Below the pieces are notes generated by a model. That model searched no databases. It was not told where the DNA came from and was given only the letters and a program-made list of their open reading frames with translations. Made by a program: the position numbers and the translations under genes. Below, in pieces: positions 43,848 to 55,625 of a DNA stretch of 64,000 nt. Positions within the stretch are counted from its first letter, which is position 1. Every line of letters starts with the position of its first letter. The DNA is from Porphyra umbilicalis (taxonomy: Eukaryota > Rhodophyta > Bangiophyceae > Bangiales > Bangiaceae). Location: assembly GCA_002049455.2 (NCBI GenBank), contig KV918781.1, positions 412,156-476,155 of the forward strand, given 5' to 3'.

Positions 43848-46287
43848 AGCCGTTCACATACATTGTACGCAGCACGACGAAACGAGTGTAGGCAAAGGGA
43901 AAACACGGGATGAGACCTGGAAGGTCCGAAACGGGGACAGTTGACCGGCCAGAGGCGCACGACCAAGAGGAGAGGTGGCAGATGGTCGTGACACGAGGCA
44001 CATTCAAGGCTAAAATCACGGCCAAGACGCACAAATCGTTGGATTGAAGTCCGTTTTAGGGCGACGCGTGGCGCTCGCCACGTCGGATTCGTCCTTTGCA
44101 GAGGAGTTGTTGCGTGTGGTGTGGACTGGACATTGTCGCTGGCGTGCCCCGCACCCCGGTGCTCGCAATGGCGCGCAACGCTGGCGTCCTGTGGAGCGTT
44201 CTCTTCCCGTTGGCACCAACGGGCGAGTCCCTCACTGTCCGCTCTGTCCAGCAGGGAAGACGTGTCGCACCCGGCCCGAGTGTCGAGGTGAATCATCTCC
44301 CCGCGCGGATCTGCTGAACTGAGGTCCGTCTTTTCTGCTGTCAATGAGAGCCTGGCAAGCGGGCTTCGAAGGGCGAGATTTTGTCCACTCATCGTGCTTC
44401 GAGAGGCTAGAAACACGGGGCATGTAATTTGATTGGCTGTACAGGGGTGGTCCACAATCGCTCTGCACGTACGGCCAGCACCAAAAGAGGTGATTGTCGG
44501 GGTTGGCGAGTCCTGTGCCGTGCAGCGGTGACCGGCCGTCGCCCCCCCCTTCGATGGTGGCCAACGCCGCCCGACCACTTTGCCAGTTGAGGGACGGCCG
44601 CAAGGGAGGCCCGCCGGTTTTCCCTCTCGGTGGTGCGTGCCCGCTCGGAGCTGCCGGGTCGCTGCTGCTGCAGCGCGCAGGGTGTGTCTCTGGCATCTGA
44701 CAGCACAGTCCCTCCCCCCCCCCCCCCACGATGGTCATTGAGGCCGCTAGACTGCCTTTACGGCCGTAGGCTCGGTAAACGTGACGGCAGCAAGGAAATC
44801 AAGCTGGCGGGGCTGTTGGTGGCGCTTGCCGGCTCGGAGCTGCTCGTTGTCTGTTGCTGGGTTCACGTTGCTGGGTTTGTGTTGCTGGGTTCATCTCTCT
44901 TGGCCTTCTGGTCGCTGCGGGGCGGTGCTTGTCGGTTTCCGCCGTACCCAGACTCTGTTGGGCGAGCAAGGCGGTGTTTGGCGGTTCCAGGACGTGCTGG
45001 GACAGCTGAGCGCGCTCTGCTACGTGCGTTGCGCGGGCTGAGCGGATTGCGCGCCGTGGGTGGAGTGGGCGGTACTGCGCGTCCTGGAAGGGTCCGGTTA
45101 GCCGGCCGGGCCGGGCGGTCATGCAGGGTGCGCGGCGCTCAGCGCCTAACGGCTTTATAAGCAAGGCGCAGAGGCGCCGCTGCCATTTACGGGTTCGTTC
45201 GGTGTGTCGCGAGGCGTTGGAGTTGCCCCGACACCCTCTGCCCCACTGGGCGCGCCCCTACTCTTTTTCTGCACCGTCGCCCACCAGGCGGCGGCCGCGT
45301 GCATCGCCGCCGCGATCCGTGGGGGCGTGGTCGCAGTGTGCGCCCCCGGCACTGCCTGCTCCCCCGCTCCCCCGCAAACCATTCCCTCGCTCCCCCCCCC
45401 TCCCGCCTACATCCGCTACGGGGAACATCACCCCTGACAAGACCTCCCGACACGGCTCCCGTCACCGTCGTGGTTTCCGAGGCGGGCTACGTCAGCGACT
45501 TGGCGATGGCAGGATGCAAGAGGAGCTACACCGAGGTGATGCTCACCGCGGCGTGCGCCGCCATCGCCGACGCCGACAATGACGCCATCGCCGGCGCTGA
45601 CAATGACGTCATCGCCGGCGGCCGGCCGCCACGTTGACGACGGTCGGCGCGCCACAACCCCTCTTCTCCTGCCGCCTTACCGGGTGCTGCTGCCCGCGCC
45701 GTTGCTGGCGCCGATCGTGCGGTTGTTGACCGCGCCGGTGTCCACGCCGGTGGTGCCGCTGCCGGTCCCGTTGCCTTTGGCGCGCGCTAATCGGCTCCAT
45801 CGTCCCAGGCAACGGCGACGGCGACGGTGGTAGCGGCAGCGGCGGCGACGGTGCCTGCGACAGCTTCGGCGGACGTGACGCAGGCGGCAGCGCTGCAGGT
45901 GGCGCCGAGAATAATGCCCAGGACGTCGACGCTCGCGCGGGGCGGCGCGTCTCCTTCGACGGTGTCTTTGGGGTGGGGCAGGACTCTTGAGACCCCGACG
46001 GGGCGGATGCCCGCAACCACCGAAGCGGCAACCCCGGCGGGGGTGGTGAGGCAGGAGGAGCTGGTGCTGCCCCTGCTGCTGTCGCGACGCGCGCGCCACA
46101 CGCCGCGGCGTCAGGGCGCCGGGTCCACGGCGGCGGCCTTGGCAGTGGCCGCACTCTTGGCGCACGTGAGCCCACTCGTCCAGCCGGCCCATCGGGATTT
46201 CGTCCCCCTGCGCCTCCTCGGCGCGTCTCCTCGCCGGCCGGGGGCGACGAGTCCAGCCCAGAGCACGCGTCGATTGGATGCGTCGTG
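43848..46287. other. Upstream region of the Harbinger-type element
   Basis: No gene is supported. A C run lies at about 44708-44728. A TATA-like TTTATAAG at 45151-45158 could serve a promoter facing the downstream gene. Open frames on the - strand (45609-47264) are antisense to the next gene. Confidence 0.4.
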
Positions 46288-49149
46288 ATGGCGGCGTCGG
46301 CGGGCGACAAGTCGTCCGCGGCGGGTGCCGAGATCCCGCCGTCGGATGACGAGTCTCTGCCCCAGCGCCCGGCCGCTGCCGCCCGCCTCGCTCGCCTAGA
46401 ACGCGTGGTAGACAGCCAGGAGCAGCAGCGCCGGGAGCGCTTGGCGCGCATTGACCGCGTAGAGCGCATGGAGATCGACGCCGCGATAGCCGCGTCGAGT
46501 TCGGTTGCGGCGTCCGACGCGGAGGAGCGGATGGTGCGGGAGGTGGAGGAGGGAGAGGAGTCCGAAGAGGAACAGCCAATTGTCGGCCAGATGTCGGCGG
46601 CGGCAGGGCCGGTGCAACCGCCGGACATCACGCCGATGGACTTGGAGGCCGTCCGCGCCCGGACGCGCGCGCAGCGGGGCCGTGGCCCCGCCCCGCTCGA
46701 TGACAACGCACGCTGGCGCGACCCGGTACGCCAAGCCGCCGCTGATGCGTGGCTGGCGCGCAGCCAGTCGCCTAGTGACCGCGCGACGCGGGCTGACGGC
46801 GTCGCGGGCGAACGCGACAACGCGCCGCCACCCGTCAATGGCGGCGCGAAGTCGGCGGCGTACCCGATGTGGCTCGCGAAGGGGCACGCCGATCCGAAGC
46901 GTGCGGCCTGTGCGCGCGTAGACGGGCAGCAGCGCGGCGCTGCCGAGCTGGACGCAGCTGTTGAGAGCGACCTGCTTGATGGGGGGGAACGCGCGGCGTC
47001 CCCAGATGTGGACAGCGCGGCGGAGGTTGCAGACGTGCTCACCCCTTGGGAGGCGGCAATTCGTGCCAGCTTTGCCGTGAAGCGGGTTGGCCGCGGTCGC
47101 TCGCGCGGTCGCGGTGGTAGGGGCGGCAGCACGCGTCCGCCTGTAGGCGGCGACGCTCCCGTGCACGGGGATGGTGCTGCAGGTCGGGGGCGCGGGCGGT
47201 CCTGGTCGCACGCCGAGAAGGTCTCCGTGAGCAGGGCCTGGCTGGCGGTCACGCGTGACCCCATCCTGGGGACGGACCAGACCAGCGCAGCATTCTACGC
47301 GGCGGTTGTCGTGGCGTACCGACGCCTCTTCCGCCTGCCGACCGGGTGGTCGCCGCGGTCTGAGGCGGCAGTCGTGCGCTTCATGCGCTACACGCTCTTC
47401 AAGAATGTGCAGCTCGTTGCTTCAGTCTACACGCGAGTATGCCGCCGAAACCTGACGGGGAACATGACGGAGGAGGACCTGGTCCGCGCGACCGCTGCGG
47501 AACTGGATGCCGGCGACGCTTACGAGGCACTGCAGGCCGACCTCGACCATGACCCCGACGATCCAGAGCCGCAGGCGCGGGCGAGGGCGCGGGGCTTTCG
47601 CGCCTCGGATTGGATTCCAAGCTGGCGCATCCTTCGCACGTCGGACCAGTTTAGCGTCGCCGCCGCGGCGGCCGCCTTGGCGGCACCACATGGCGGCCGG
47701 GGAGCATCGGCGTCGCCGGCGCGCGGGCGCGAGCGGAGCGACGCGGGAGGCGCCGCGGCCGCACCGTTGGAGGGGTGCGAGGAGGACGAGGAGGGGGACG
47801 GGGGAGAGCACGCGTCGGGGCCGTGGCGCCCCCCGGAGTGGGAAGCCATTCCCGTTGGAACGAAGCGGGCCAAGGCTACCCGCTCCGTTGAGATCTTCAT
47901 GCAGCGGGATTGTGCTTCTATGGCGCGGACGCTGAGCTCTTTGGCTGAGGCCACCAACGACCGCGTGGACCAGGCGTTATTTTTCTCCCGCTGGATGCGC
48001 GGGTCTGAGGAGGCCCGGCAGTGGGCGACCGCCGAGACGCGGCGGCGTATGCTCCGCTGCCGTCAGCGCTTGTTGTTCGCCGAGGCAGCCGACGCGAGCC
48101 GCGGCTCGCGGTCGGCCAACCCTGCGGCTGTCTCGGAGGCGGCCTCGGCGGCTGCGCGACGGGTCTTCGTTGGGAATGAGTCGTCGCAGGAGAAAACGCC
48201 GGCTGCTTTTCGTGCTCCAGCGGCCTGCGTGAATGCCGTGCCGCCCACTGCAGCGACGGTGGGCTCCGGGTCGCGGCCGCCATCGCCTCCTCCGTCGCCG
48301 CCTCCTCCTAGTCCCCGTTGGCCGCCGGACTTGCCTCCACCCCCGCCGCTCCCGACGCCGCCGCGACCGCCGCTCCCACCGCTACCACCGGCGATACCAC
48401 CGCCCCAACCGTCGCTGCTGCCGGTCCCGACGCCCCCGCGACTGCTGCCCCCCGCAGCGCCGCCGGTGGCACCCGTGCCGCTGCGCCCGGTCGTGCGGCT
48501 GAGGTTGTCGGCGCCCGTACGCGGGGCGGCGCCGATGAACCGCCTGCTGCCCCTGCCGTTGCAGTCGACGCGACCGGCGACTGTGGCGCAGCTGCTGCCG
48601 CAGCGTGAGGGCGTCGTCTTGGCGCCGCTGCAGCGGTCGGCGGCGGCCCCGTTCATCACCATCAGCAGCGGGGGCGACTCGTCAGCTGCTAAGGAGCCCC
48701 CCGCGAATACACCGGTCATCACCATCAGCAGCGGAGATGACTCCTCGGCGGCTAAGGCGCCCCCCGCCAAGACCCCGGTCATTTCCATCAGCAGTGATGG
48801 CTCCTCGGCGATCGGCCGCCTGCAGTCGACGATGGCTCTGTCGGAGACGGGCGACAACGGTGCGGCACTGAAGGCCAGCCGCCTCCGCGTCGCCACCAAG
48901 CGCAAGGCTGACGCCCGGCGAGGCGCGAGTGCGCAGGCAACCAAGGCCCGAAAGTTCGCGGCGTCGGGTGCGGCGACGGGTGGGCCGGCCGGCGGTGCCA
49001 GCCATTGCAGCCAGGCCGTGCCGCACCGCGGGGGTCTCGTTAACCTCGATCATGGGGTCGCGGTCCCCGACGTTGACGAAGAGTTGTTGGACATGTCGCT
49101 GGCGCACGGGGGTCGGGCGGAGGAAGAGGTTCGCGTGATCGGGTTGTGA
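46288..49149 (+). CDS. Myb/SANT-like accessory protein of Harbinger element
   Basis: The protein has about 953 residues from the second of two adjacent start codons (in-frame opening at 46285). The N-terminal 300 residues are charged and disordered. At about 306-360, RSWSHAEKVSVSRAWLAVTRDPILGTDQTSAAFY matches the trihelix/Myb-like domain of Harbinger ORF1 proteins (W-S...L..AW..VS.DPI.G..Q....F). Those proteins bind the element ends and bring the transposase into the nucleus. Residues about 670-780 are Pro-rich. Then three tandem repeats of an ITISSG-DDSSAAK type (48652-48810) resemble SUMO-interacting motifs. It faces the transposase gene 2.7 kb away. Confidence 0.65.
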   Translation: MAASAGDKSSAAGAEIPPSDDESLPQRPAAAARLARLERVVDSQEQQRRERLARIDRVERMEIDAAIAASSSVAASDAEERMVREVEEGEESEEEQPIVGQMSAAAGPVQPPDITPMDLEAVRARTRAQRGRGPAPLDDNARWRDPVRQAAADAWLARSQSPSDRATRADGVAGERDNAPPPVNGGAKSAAYPMWLAKGHADPKRAACARVDGQQRGAAELDAAVESDLLDGGERAASPDVDSAAEVADVLTPWEAAIRASFAVKRVGRGRSRGRGGRGGSTRPPVGGDAPVHGDGAAGRGRGRSWSHAEKVSVSRAWLAVTRDPILGTDQTSAAFYAAVVVAYRRLFRLPTGWSPRSEAAVVRFMRYTLFKNVQLVASVYTRVCRRNLTGNMTEEDLVRATAAELDAGDAYEALQADLDHDPDDPEPQARARARGFRASDWIPSWRILRTSDQFSVAAAAAALAAPHGGRGASASPARGRERSDAGGAAAAPLEGCEEDEEGDGGEHASGPWRPPEWEAIPVGTKRAKATRSVEIFMQRDCASMARTLSSLAEATNDRVDQALFFSRWMRGSEEARQWATAETRRRMLRCRQRLLFAEAADASRGSRSANPAAVSEAASAAARRVFVGNESSQEKTPAAFRAPAACVNAVPPTAATVGSGSRPPSPPPSPPPPSPRWPPDLPPPPPLPTPPRPPLPPLPPAIPPPQPSLLPVPTPPRLLPPAAPPVAPVPLRPVVRLRLSAPVRGAAPMNRLLPLPLQSTRPATVAQLLPQREGVVLAPLQRSAAAPFITISSGGDSSAAKEPPANTPVITISSGDDSSAAKAPPAKTPVISISSDGSSAIGRLQSTMALSETGDNGAALKASRLRVATKRKADARRGASAQATKARKFAASGAATGGPAGGASHCSQAVPHRGGLVNLDHGVAVPDVDEELLDMSLAHGGRAEEEVRVIGL

Positions 49150-51836
49150 CTTTGCAAGATGACGCCCGTTGAAGAGCCGGTGCTTCGGCGCTTTGCATGT
49201 GTCGCTTTCTGTTGTGTTTTCCGTGTGCGCTCTTGGTGGCCTTTGGCACTACAGTGCCACACTTTGTACCTGTTTGCATGTTGTTTGCATGTGTTTGTTC
49301 TGTTGTGTGTGTGCTCGGATGGCGCTTCCTGTCGCTGTCGGTGTTTGTCTTGGGCGTCGGGCACTTTGTGTGTGCGTGTGTAGGTACCAAAAGAAAAAGA
49401 AAAAGCAGGTTTTGTCTTCGCCTTCTGGCGGAGGCTTTCCTATACGTGTGCGCACGAACGTGCCGGCAACTGCCCTCCGACGCCCCGCGCCGATGCAGTG
49501 GCACGTGGCGGAGGCCATTGCCATGTAAAAATCGACGACCCGCGTGGATGAGCTGCTACAGACACGGGTGGAGCCGCCGACTGGCACCGCCGTCGCCTCC
49601 GCCGCCGAGGCCGCGCCCAACACCGCTGCGAGACCCCACGCCGCCATCGGCCCCCACCCGACGCCCCTGTACGACGCGGTGCAAGCGGCACCGCTCCTCC
49701 CAACAGCCGCGCGCGCCTCCTTGGCCGTCGCGCGCCGGGGGGGGGCGACGAGCGGGCCTCTGGCTCTTTCCACCGCCTCGCCGCTCGCCGCACCCGCCAG
49801 CCGCAGCGCCGCCGCCATGCCTGGATGCGGCGGGCCGCGCAGGCGCCACGCGGCGTTGCCGACGCCACCCCCCCGCTCCTTCGCGTGCGCTTCCTTGGCT
49901 GGCGCGTGCCAAGGTCGGGGGGTGGGCGCACCGCCCGCCGTTGCCGCCGCCGTGGCCTCTGTCCCGGCATCGCCACCCGCCACGCCCGCCGGCCGCCCCG
50001 CACGGCGGGTGACGGCCGCGCCGGCGCCCTGCCGGCGCCGCGCCGCCGCTGCGTCGCCGCCCCGCCCACAACGCTCGCCGCCCGCCGGGGCGCACGCCGT
50101 GCTTGGCGCCGCGGCGCCCCCCGCCGCTGCCACCGGAGCCCGCGCGACACCCCGGATACCCGCGGCGCCGGCGGCGGCCCCCCCGCCCGCCCTAGCACGC
50201 GCCTCCTCGGCCGTTGTGAATCCGGGAAGGGGGGAGGGGGGGCGGGCCGCCCGCCCGAGCCGCCGTCACCTCCGCCGCCGCCGATTCGCCGTCGCCGCCC
50301 TCCGCCTTGCCACGGCGCACCTGCGGAGACAGAGGGCGGCCGCGGCCACCGTCTGCTGCCTCGCCGCCGCCGTCGCGTGCCGCCCCGCTGCCGTCGGCCG
50401 CGGACCGCGCCTGCGGGCCGATGCCGCCCGCCGACGGCCGGCCGTTGTCTCCCGCCGCAGCCGCCTCGCATCCCGTCGCCGCCGCCACCGGCTGAACGGG
50501 GTCGCCCGGTGCCGCCGGTGGCCGTGGCGGCAGCCGGGCCTGCTCCGTCGACGGAGCTGGGCACACCGCGGTCGAACACCCCGGCGGGCCGCGCGGCGGG
50601 GCGGTCGGCGGCCGTTCCGGGTGCCCCCCCCCCTCCCGCGACGCGTGGTTGGCCACCTGCGGCCCACGCGGCTCGGCCGGCCCGCCGCCGGCGGGCGCCG
50701 GCGCGGGTGCCGGCCGCCACACCCTGGTTGGGCCGGCTGTGTGCGCCGGCCACATCGTGACCGTTGGCGTGGAGGTGGCGGGTGGCAGAGCGCCGCCCGA
50801 GCCCGCCGCGCGCTGGCGGGTCCGCATTAAGCGTGGGGTTGGGTTCGCGTTGGCCAATCAGGAGCGCCACTGGATCATGAGCGCCACCTCTTTTTCCTGT
50901 CAAATCGCGGCGGAGAGGAGGGCTCGCCGCAAGGCGAGACCTCCCCGCCGCCACACGCCCCGTATGAACTGTTTCCTTACAGAACACAACCCCACTCTGA
51001 AGCCGGGTCCCGCGCGCTGGGCCCGCGATTCTGCCGGCCGACACGTGGTGGCGGCGCCGTCAGTTTAGACCAGCCCGATGGCCGGCGCCAGCCCCGCTCG
51101 GCCTGCTCGCCGCGTGCCTCCCCCGCCGCCCCCACAATTTCCCCCGCCCCTGCTCGCCGTCCCGCCCCCGCACCGACCCGCCGACCCTGAAGGGCCGCCG
51201 CCCGGGACAAATAGCAGCAAGACGGGAACCGCCTGCACGGGGTGTCGCTGGTGGCCGCCGCCGCCTCAGTCACCGCTGCCACCCCGTGCCGTTTCCAACG
51301 GCGGCACCCCCCCGGACACGCCTGTGGTGCCGCGACCGAGGGAACAGGAGAGCATGTTGAGGAAAAAAAAAACCCGAAGGGGAAAAAAAAACCTTTGCCA
51401 CTCGTGCGCCTCGCCGATATCCTACTCTCTGAACAACTCAAACCACGCTACAGGTACGGGGCCAGATACGCGCCGCGGTTGGAGAACACGTGCTCGGCCA
51501 TGTCGTCACGCAACGACAGGAACTCGTCGTTATCCGTAATCGCCGCCCTGGCCTCGAGAAAGAAGAGAAAAGATCCCGCTGGTGGATCCACTCCCATGCG
51601 CACCTCCGGCATACTTCCCCCAGGGAGCGGCTCAAGCCGGGTGTGCGTGACACATCGGTTGCCATGGCTGCGACCAGCTGGGTCGTCATCCCCAGCGGCC
51701 TCTGCGTCAGAGGGGGACGAGGCCGCCACCCCCCCGCCCACCCCTGAGCCCCCCATTCTCGAGCGAGCCGCGTTGTTGCCACGACCGGCTGGGTCGTCAC
51801 CCCCAGCAGCCGCAGCACCAGTCGAAGACGGGGCCG
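49150..51836. other. Spacer between the two Harbinger genes
   Basis: The first 300 bases are TG-rich, like a 3'-UTR. From 49540 the sequence is extremely GC-rich with overlapping Ala/Pro/Arg frames on both strands (for example 49544-50830), none credible. Two A runs lie near 51361-51392. A - strand frame 51448-51858 ends in a charged stretch (EARAAITDNDEFLSLRDDMAEHVF) that could be a C-terminal exon of the transposase. Confidence 0.5.
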
Positions 51837-53126
51837 CTACCCCTTCGCCCACCACCACACTGCTTCACCGCCTCGACGCGCACCGTCGCGTCCACGTGCC
51901 GCGGCGGCAGCAGCAATGCGCAGGTTGCCCAAAAAGTCTCCCTGTCGCTCCAAGACGACCATGTTGTGCAATATCGCCATCGCCTTCACAGCCTTGATCA
52001 TTTGGAGAACGCTCGTAAATCTTGATGGCCGCAGCAGCATGTGGAATCTTGCTGTCAAGACGCCATAGAGGCGCTCCACGTCCTTCCTCATCGCCTCTTG
52101 CAGCCGGTTAAAAATGCGCTGCTTGCGGGTGGTCGGGTTGGGGTAGCACGATAGGAATACAGGGTACTTGTGGTACGCCTTGTCCGTCAGATAGTAGGGC
52201 ATTGTCCGCGTGCGACCGTTGACGTTGTAGGGCAGGTCCTTAGGCGGCCAGGTGCCGTCCATCATGTCCATAAACAGCGGGGATTGGCCGAGTACGTTCA
52301 GGTCGTTGTGGGATCCAGGCGCGCCGGCGAAAACATGATGAATGTATAGGTCGTGGTCGCAGATCGCCTCTAATACGATGGCCCGGCGCTTCTTGCGGGA
52401 GATATACTGACCAGCAAGGGCCTTAGGACACCCCCGCCACTCCCAGTGGGAGCAGTCCAGCGAACCAATGCACCCTGGCATACCCCGAGCGGCGCTGCGC
52501 TCCATGATGGTCTTGAGCTCTGTGGTTGTCGGTTGCCGCAGGTACTGGCCCTCGTACTCGGTGATCAAAACATCGAGCAGCTTCTTGACGCAGACCTCAA
52601 TCGTCGCCTTCGACAGACGCACATACTCGTCGGCTCGGTCGTAGGACTCACCGAATGCGAGAACACGGAAGGCGGCCACGAGCTTTTGCAGCGCGTAGGC
52701 TTGTAGCCGCCCTGTCGCGTTGACCGCCTGGCGCCAAAAAGGCCGCTCCTTGATGTCATCGAAGATCCGCAAGAACACGACACGGGGCACACGAAAGCGG
52801 CGCTCGAACGTCGCCTCGTCGTAGACGGGCTCATCGCCGTCGAGGCCAAAGTAGTCGGCCATGATGCGGCGCATGCCACCCTCGAAATCTCTCTCCCGGT
52901 TGGCACGGCGGCCGGGCACGGAGCCGACGTAGGCGCGGCGCCGAGACGCGCCGCCGCGGCGCAGGCGCATTGCCGTGGTCACACCCACAGACCGCGCCGC
53001 GAGCACGACAGCCACGGTCTCGTTGTCCGACGCGTCGTCAGCCGTGGCGGCCTCCTTGTCCGACGTCGAATCGGAGCTGGACGACGGTGACGGAGAGGCC
53101 GCCGCAAAACGTCGTGAGGGCGCCAT
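51837..53126 (-). CDS. PIF/Harbinger transposase (DDE superfamily)
   Basis: The protein has 429 residues from the ATG at 53126 (MAPSRRF); the frame is open up to 53339, but the added part is encoded by a tandem repeat. After a Ser/Ala-rich N-terminus and a helical region come the three catalytic acids of the DDE_Tnp_4 fold: Asp in GSLDCSHWEW, Asp in APGSHNDLNVL and Glu in KDVERLYGVLTARF. PYYLTDKAY between them is also typical. The enzyme cuts and joins element ends, usually at 3-bp TWA targets. No stop or frame break is seen, so it may be functional. The last 12 residues (after a GGTGAAG donor-like site) may be replaced by a downstream exon. Confidence 0.88.
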   Translation of the reverse strand: MAPSRRFAAASPSPSSSSDSTSDKEAATADDASDNETVAVVLAARSVGVTTAMRLRRGGASRRRAYVGSVPGRRANRERDFEGGMRRIMADYFGLDGDEPVYDEATFERRFRVPRVVFLRIFDDIKERPFWRQAVNATGRLQAYALQKLVAAFRVLAFGESYDRADEYVRLSKATIEVCVKKLLDVLITEYEGQYLRQPTTTELKTIMERSAARGMPGCIGSLDCSHWEWRGCPKALAGQYISRKKRRAIVLEAICDHDLYIHHVFAGAPGSHNDLNVLGQSPLFMDMMDGTWPPKDLPYNVNGRTRTMPYYLTDKAYHKYPVFLSCYPNPTTRKQRIFNRLQEAMRKDVERLYGVLTARFHMLLRPSRFTSVLQMIKAVKAMAILHNMVVLERQGDFLGNLRIAAAAAARGRDGARRGGEAVWWWAKG

Positions 53127-53233
53127 CGGAATAGTCGGAGAGGTGTCAAAGCAAGGGAGTGGGTAGTGTTGGCGGTGCGTGATCGTGTGCGTCGCGAAAA
53201 CGTCGGCGGGGACAGCGATGGCGGCGGCCGCCG

Positions 53234-53294
53234 TGGTCGCGACCGCGGTGGTGACCGCGGTGGTAACCGCGGTTTTAACCGCGGTGGCGACCGG
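53234..53294. repeat. 12-bp tandem repeat upstream of transposase
   Basis: About five units of GACCGCGGTGGT with small changes (AACCGCGGTTTT). On the - strand it reads VTTAVTTAV if translated. Confidence 0.8.
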
Positions 53295-53339
53295 CGGTGT
53301 GACGATTTTGAGCGGCGGCCGGTCTGAGCGCGGCGCCAT

Positions 53340-54223
53340 TCTTGTGTCCCCCCACCCCCCCCCTCAATGTCCCTGTGTTACGGGGGTGGCTCAGATGGCC
53401 GGGGAGTGAGGCAGCCGCGCGACATAAGCGATTGAGCGTCCCTCACAGCGCCTTCAGGAGGGGTCGGTGCTCCCGACCCCCCCTGTTGAGGTCCCCTGTG
53501 GCGTTCGAGCGGCTGACCAGTCGACTGGCACGGACCACGAAACTGGGCCGTCCACCTCCACGCGTGCCTGAGCCTCGCGCAGGGCCCGACTCTACGGACA
53601 GCAGGTCAGCCTACGGCTCAGCGGCTCTCCTTTTTGCGGCTGTTGAGCCAGACACTCGGCGGCGGGGAAGCCGCCATGAATCATGGTGGGCCTGTGCCCG
53701 GCCCAGAGCAGCTCCGCGTCTCGTGACCCGCCAGTGCTGACCCAGGGTCCCGTGCCCCCTGGCCGGGTCGGTCAAACTTCGTCCCGTCTAGTGCAGGGAT
53801 CGGTCGTAGCTTGCCGCATGCCACGTCGGGGAAGCGGTCTGTCGGGGCACGTAGAGCCACACATTCTGTTTTGACAGGTCAGCTACGCAGACAGCACCCT
53901 AGCCTCCAGTCGGGCCCGGCGCAGCGTGTAGAAAAGCGCGTCGGCTGTGTTTGCCAGCCGCGTGGTCCTGCCCGAGGCTGTCGACAGCCATCTTCGATGC
54001 GGCTCGTGAGGGGCCATGTGGTCGTTCCCCCCGCGCTGAACCGTGGAAGCTCCTCCTGACCCCCCCGTTCACGGGTCAATCCAGCCACGCAGCCATTGAC
54101 AGGGTCGGGCAAGCGCTAGTCCCTCGGATCGGCGTCCACCGTCCGCGCTGTTCCACGAAGATTTTCGCGCAGGGGTTGGCACTGCCTGTCTGGGCTGACC
54201 GAAGTGGACCTCGTGGAAGCGTG
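53340..54223. other. Intergenic, no gene seen
   Basis: It contains a small hairpin GGGGTCGG / CCGACCCC (53460-53480) and the palindrome CCAGTCGACTGG (53517-53528). No coding frame is credible. Confidence 0.5.
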
Positions 54224-54628
54224 GTATTGCTGATCCCCGAATTTTGTCCTGGTGGACAAAGACTGACTTGCGGACCGACTCTCTCCACCAATCAGATGCG
54301 CCCCTGGGACTGACTTGGTGCTCCTGATTGCTTACATGTGCCCATGGAGCCTGGAAATCAACATCAGCTCCGCTTCTTTTCTGCACTTCTGGCAAGGAGA
54401 CAGTAGAAAATCTCAAGATCTCGCGTGGGCAGCTTGCTCCGTGCCAAGAAAAGCGGATCAAGCGGCAACAAACAGTGAGTTCTGCTCGATGCAGGGTTCT
54501 GGCACCGAATGCGGGCTTTCTATTGGCTTCGATGCCTTCTTACTGTCGTTTTAAACCAATAGAGTGCTCTTAATCAGAGTCAGTCTCTGTCTTTGTCCCC
54601 CAGGACAAAATTCGGGGATCAGCAATAC
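54224..54628. mobile_element. Small inverted-repeat element (MITE-like)
   Basis: Forty-base arms starting GTATTGCTGATCCCCGAATT (54224-54263 and, inverted, 54589-54628) differ at one base and enclose 325 bases without a gene. A related single end lies at 21681-21731. A TA lies at each border in a position that could be a target duplication, but it is also part of the symmetry. Confidence 0.8.
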
Positions 54629-55625
54629 TTGACGGCCTCGTCTGGGTCAAGCGTCCGGGATCAAGCCCATGCGACGTGGCAGCGCTTGTTATTGGTTTGA
54701 AACGACCCCCAGCAGCCAGATTGGTCGCGTTCGACCTCAAATTCGCCAATATGGGCTCGCCCTAGTGTTCGCATCGTACGAACCCAGGAGAATGGAGGCC
54801 GTTTTTGGGGGAGGGTTCGCACGATGCGAACGAGTGTGCGAACCGCGCTTGAGTTATCCGGTTGTAATTACATTTCGGTTTTTAACACGTTCTGTGAGTC
54901 CCGCACCGTTTGTGAAGCCGGAACGAACGCCGACATTGCTAGGTTGTACGTATATCTGCCACGTGGACAACGTGGCACGAATATTGGCTACGTGTGTGAA
55001 CTGGCGACATTGCTGGGTGTGCTCTAATGACTGTACCAGGCGCGCCGGTCCTCGCCATCGCCATCTAGCCGGCATCATGCCGGCTCGTGATGGCCCGCCG
55101 CACCGCGCCCAGACGGTGCGCCATGCAGACAACAGACCGCAACGCCTGTGAGATGAGATCGTGGCCAGGCACGCCATCTCACGTGAGCCCATTACAGCTT
55201 TGATATCGTGCACCAATGACTGTGACCTGAACAGTGCAAGCCCCACGATGTCAGGCCAATGAGCTTCGCTCTGTACCAATGTGGACGCACCGTTTCAGTA
55301 CGTTGGCGGTTCGCGCGGCTGGCGTCCACTCTCCCTCTGGTCATCGTGCTGCGCTCCCTTATTCAGACCGCGCACCAGGAGGCCTTGCAGTTCAGTTGGG
55401 CCCGCGAGCGTTCACGCAGGCGACCGCAAGGCCGCCCTCGTCAAAAGCTCTCTACCGAGCGCGGCTCCGTGCCGCTTCCCCACTACGGCAGTCACCGCCT
55501 GGTATCCATCAGCAGCAAGCCGGCTCGCTGCTTTCCACCCGCCCCTTCCAGGCATGGTATCATGCCCGACCCCCCCGCTCGTCGTGGGTCGTTCTGGGGC
55601 GAGAAGAAGCCACTCCCGCCGCTGG
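54629..55625. other. Intergenic with a 19-bp inverted repeat
   Basis: GTTCGCATCGTACGAACCC (54768-54786) and its inverse with one mismatch (54813-54831) form a hairpin with a 26-base loop. No gene is supported. Confidence 0.7.

Larger units (their letters stand above)
46288..53339. mobile_element. PIF/Harbinger-type transposon, both genes present
   Basis: A Myb-like accessory gene (+) and a DDE transposase (-) converge, the two-gene set that Harbinger elements need for transposition. I could not find the terminal inverted repeats, so the true ends are unknown; the given span covers only the two genes. Confidence 0.6.

Noticed and set aside
49544-50830. 428-residue ORF between the Harbinger genes
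   Set aside because: Ala/Pro/Arg composition with equally long frames on the other strand; no family signature.
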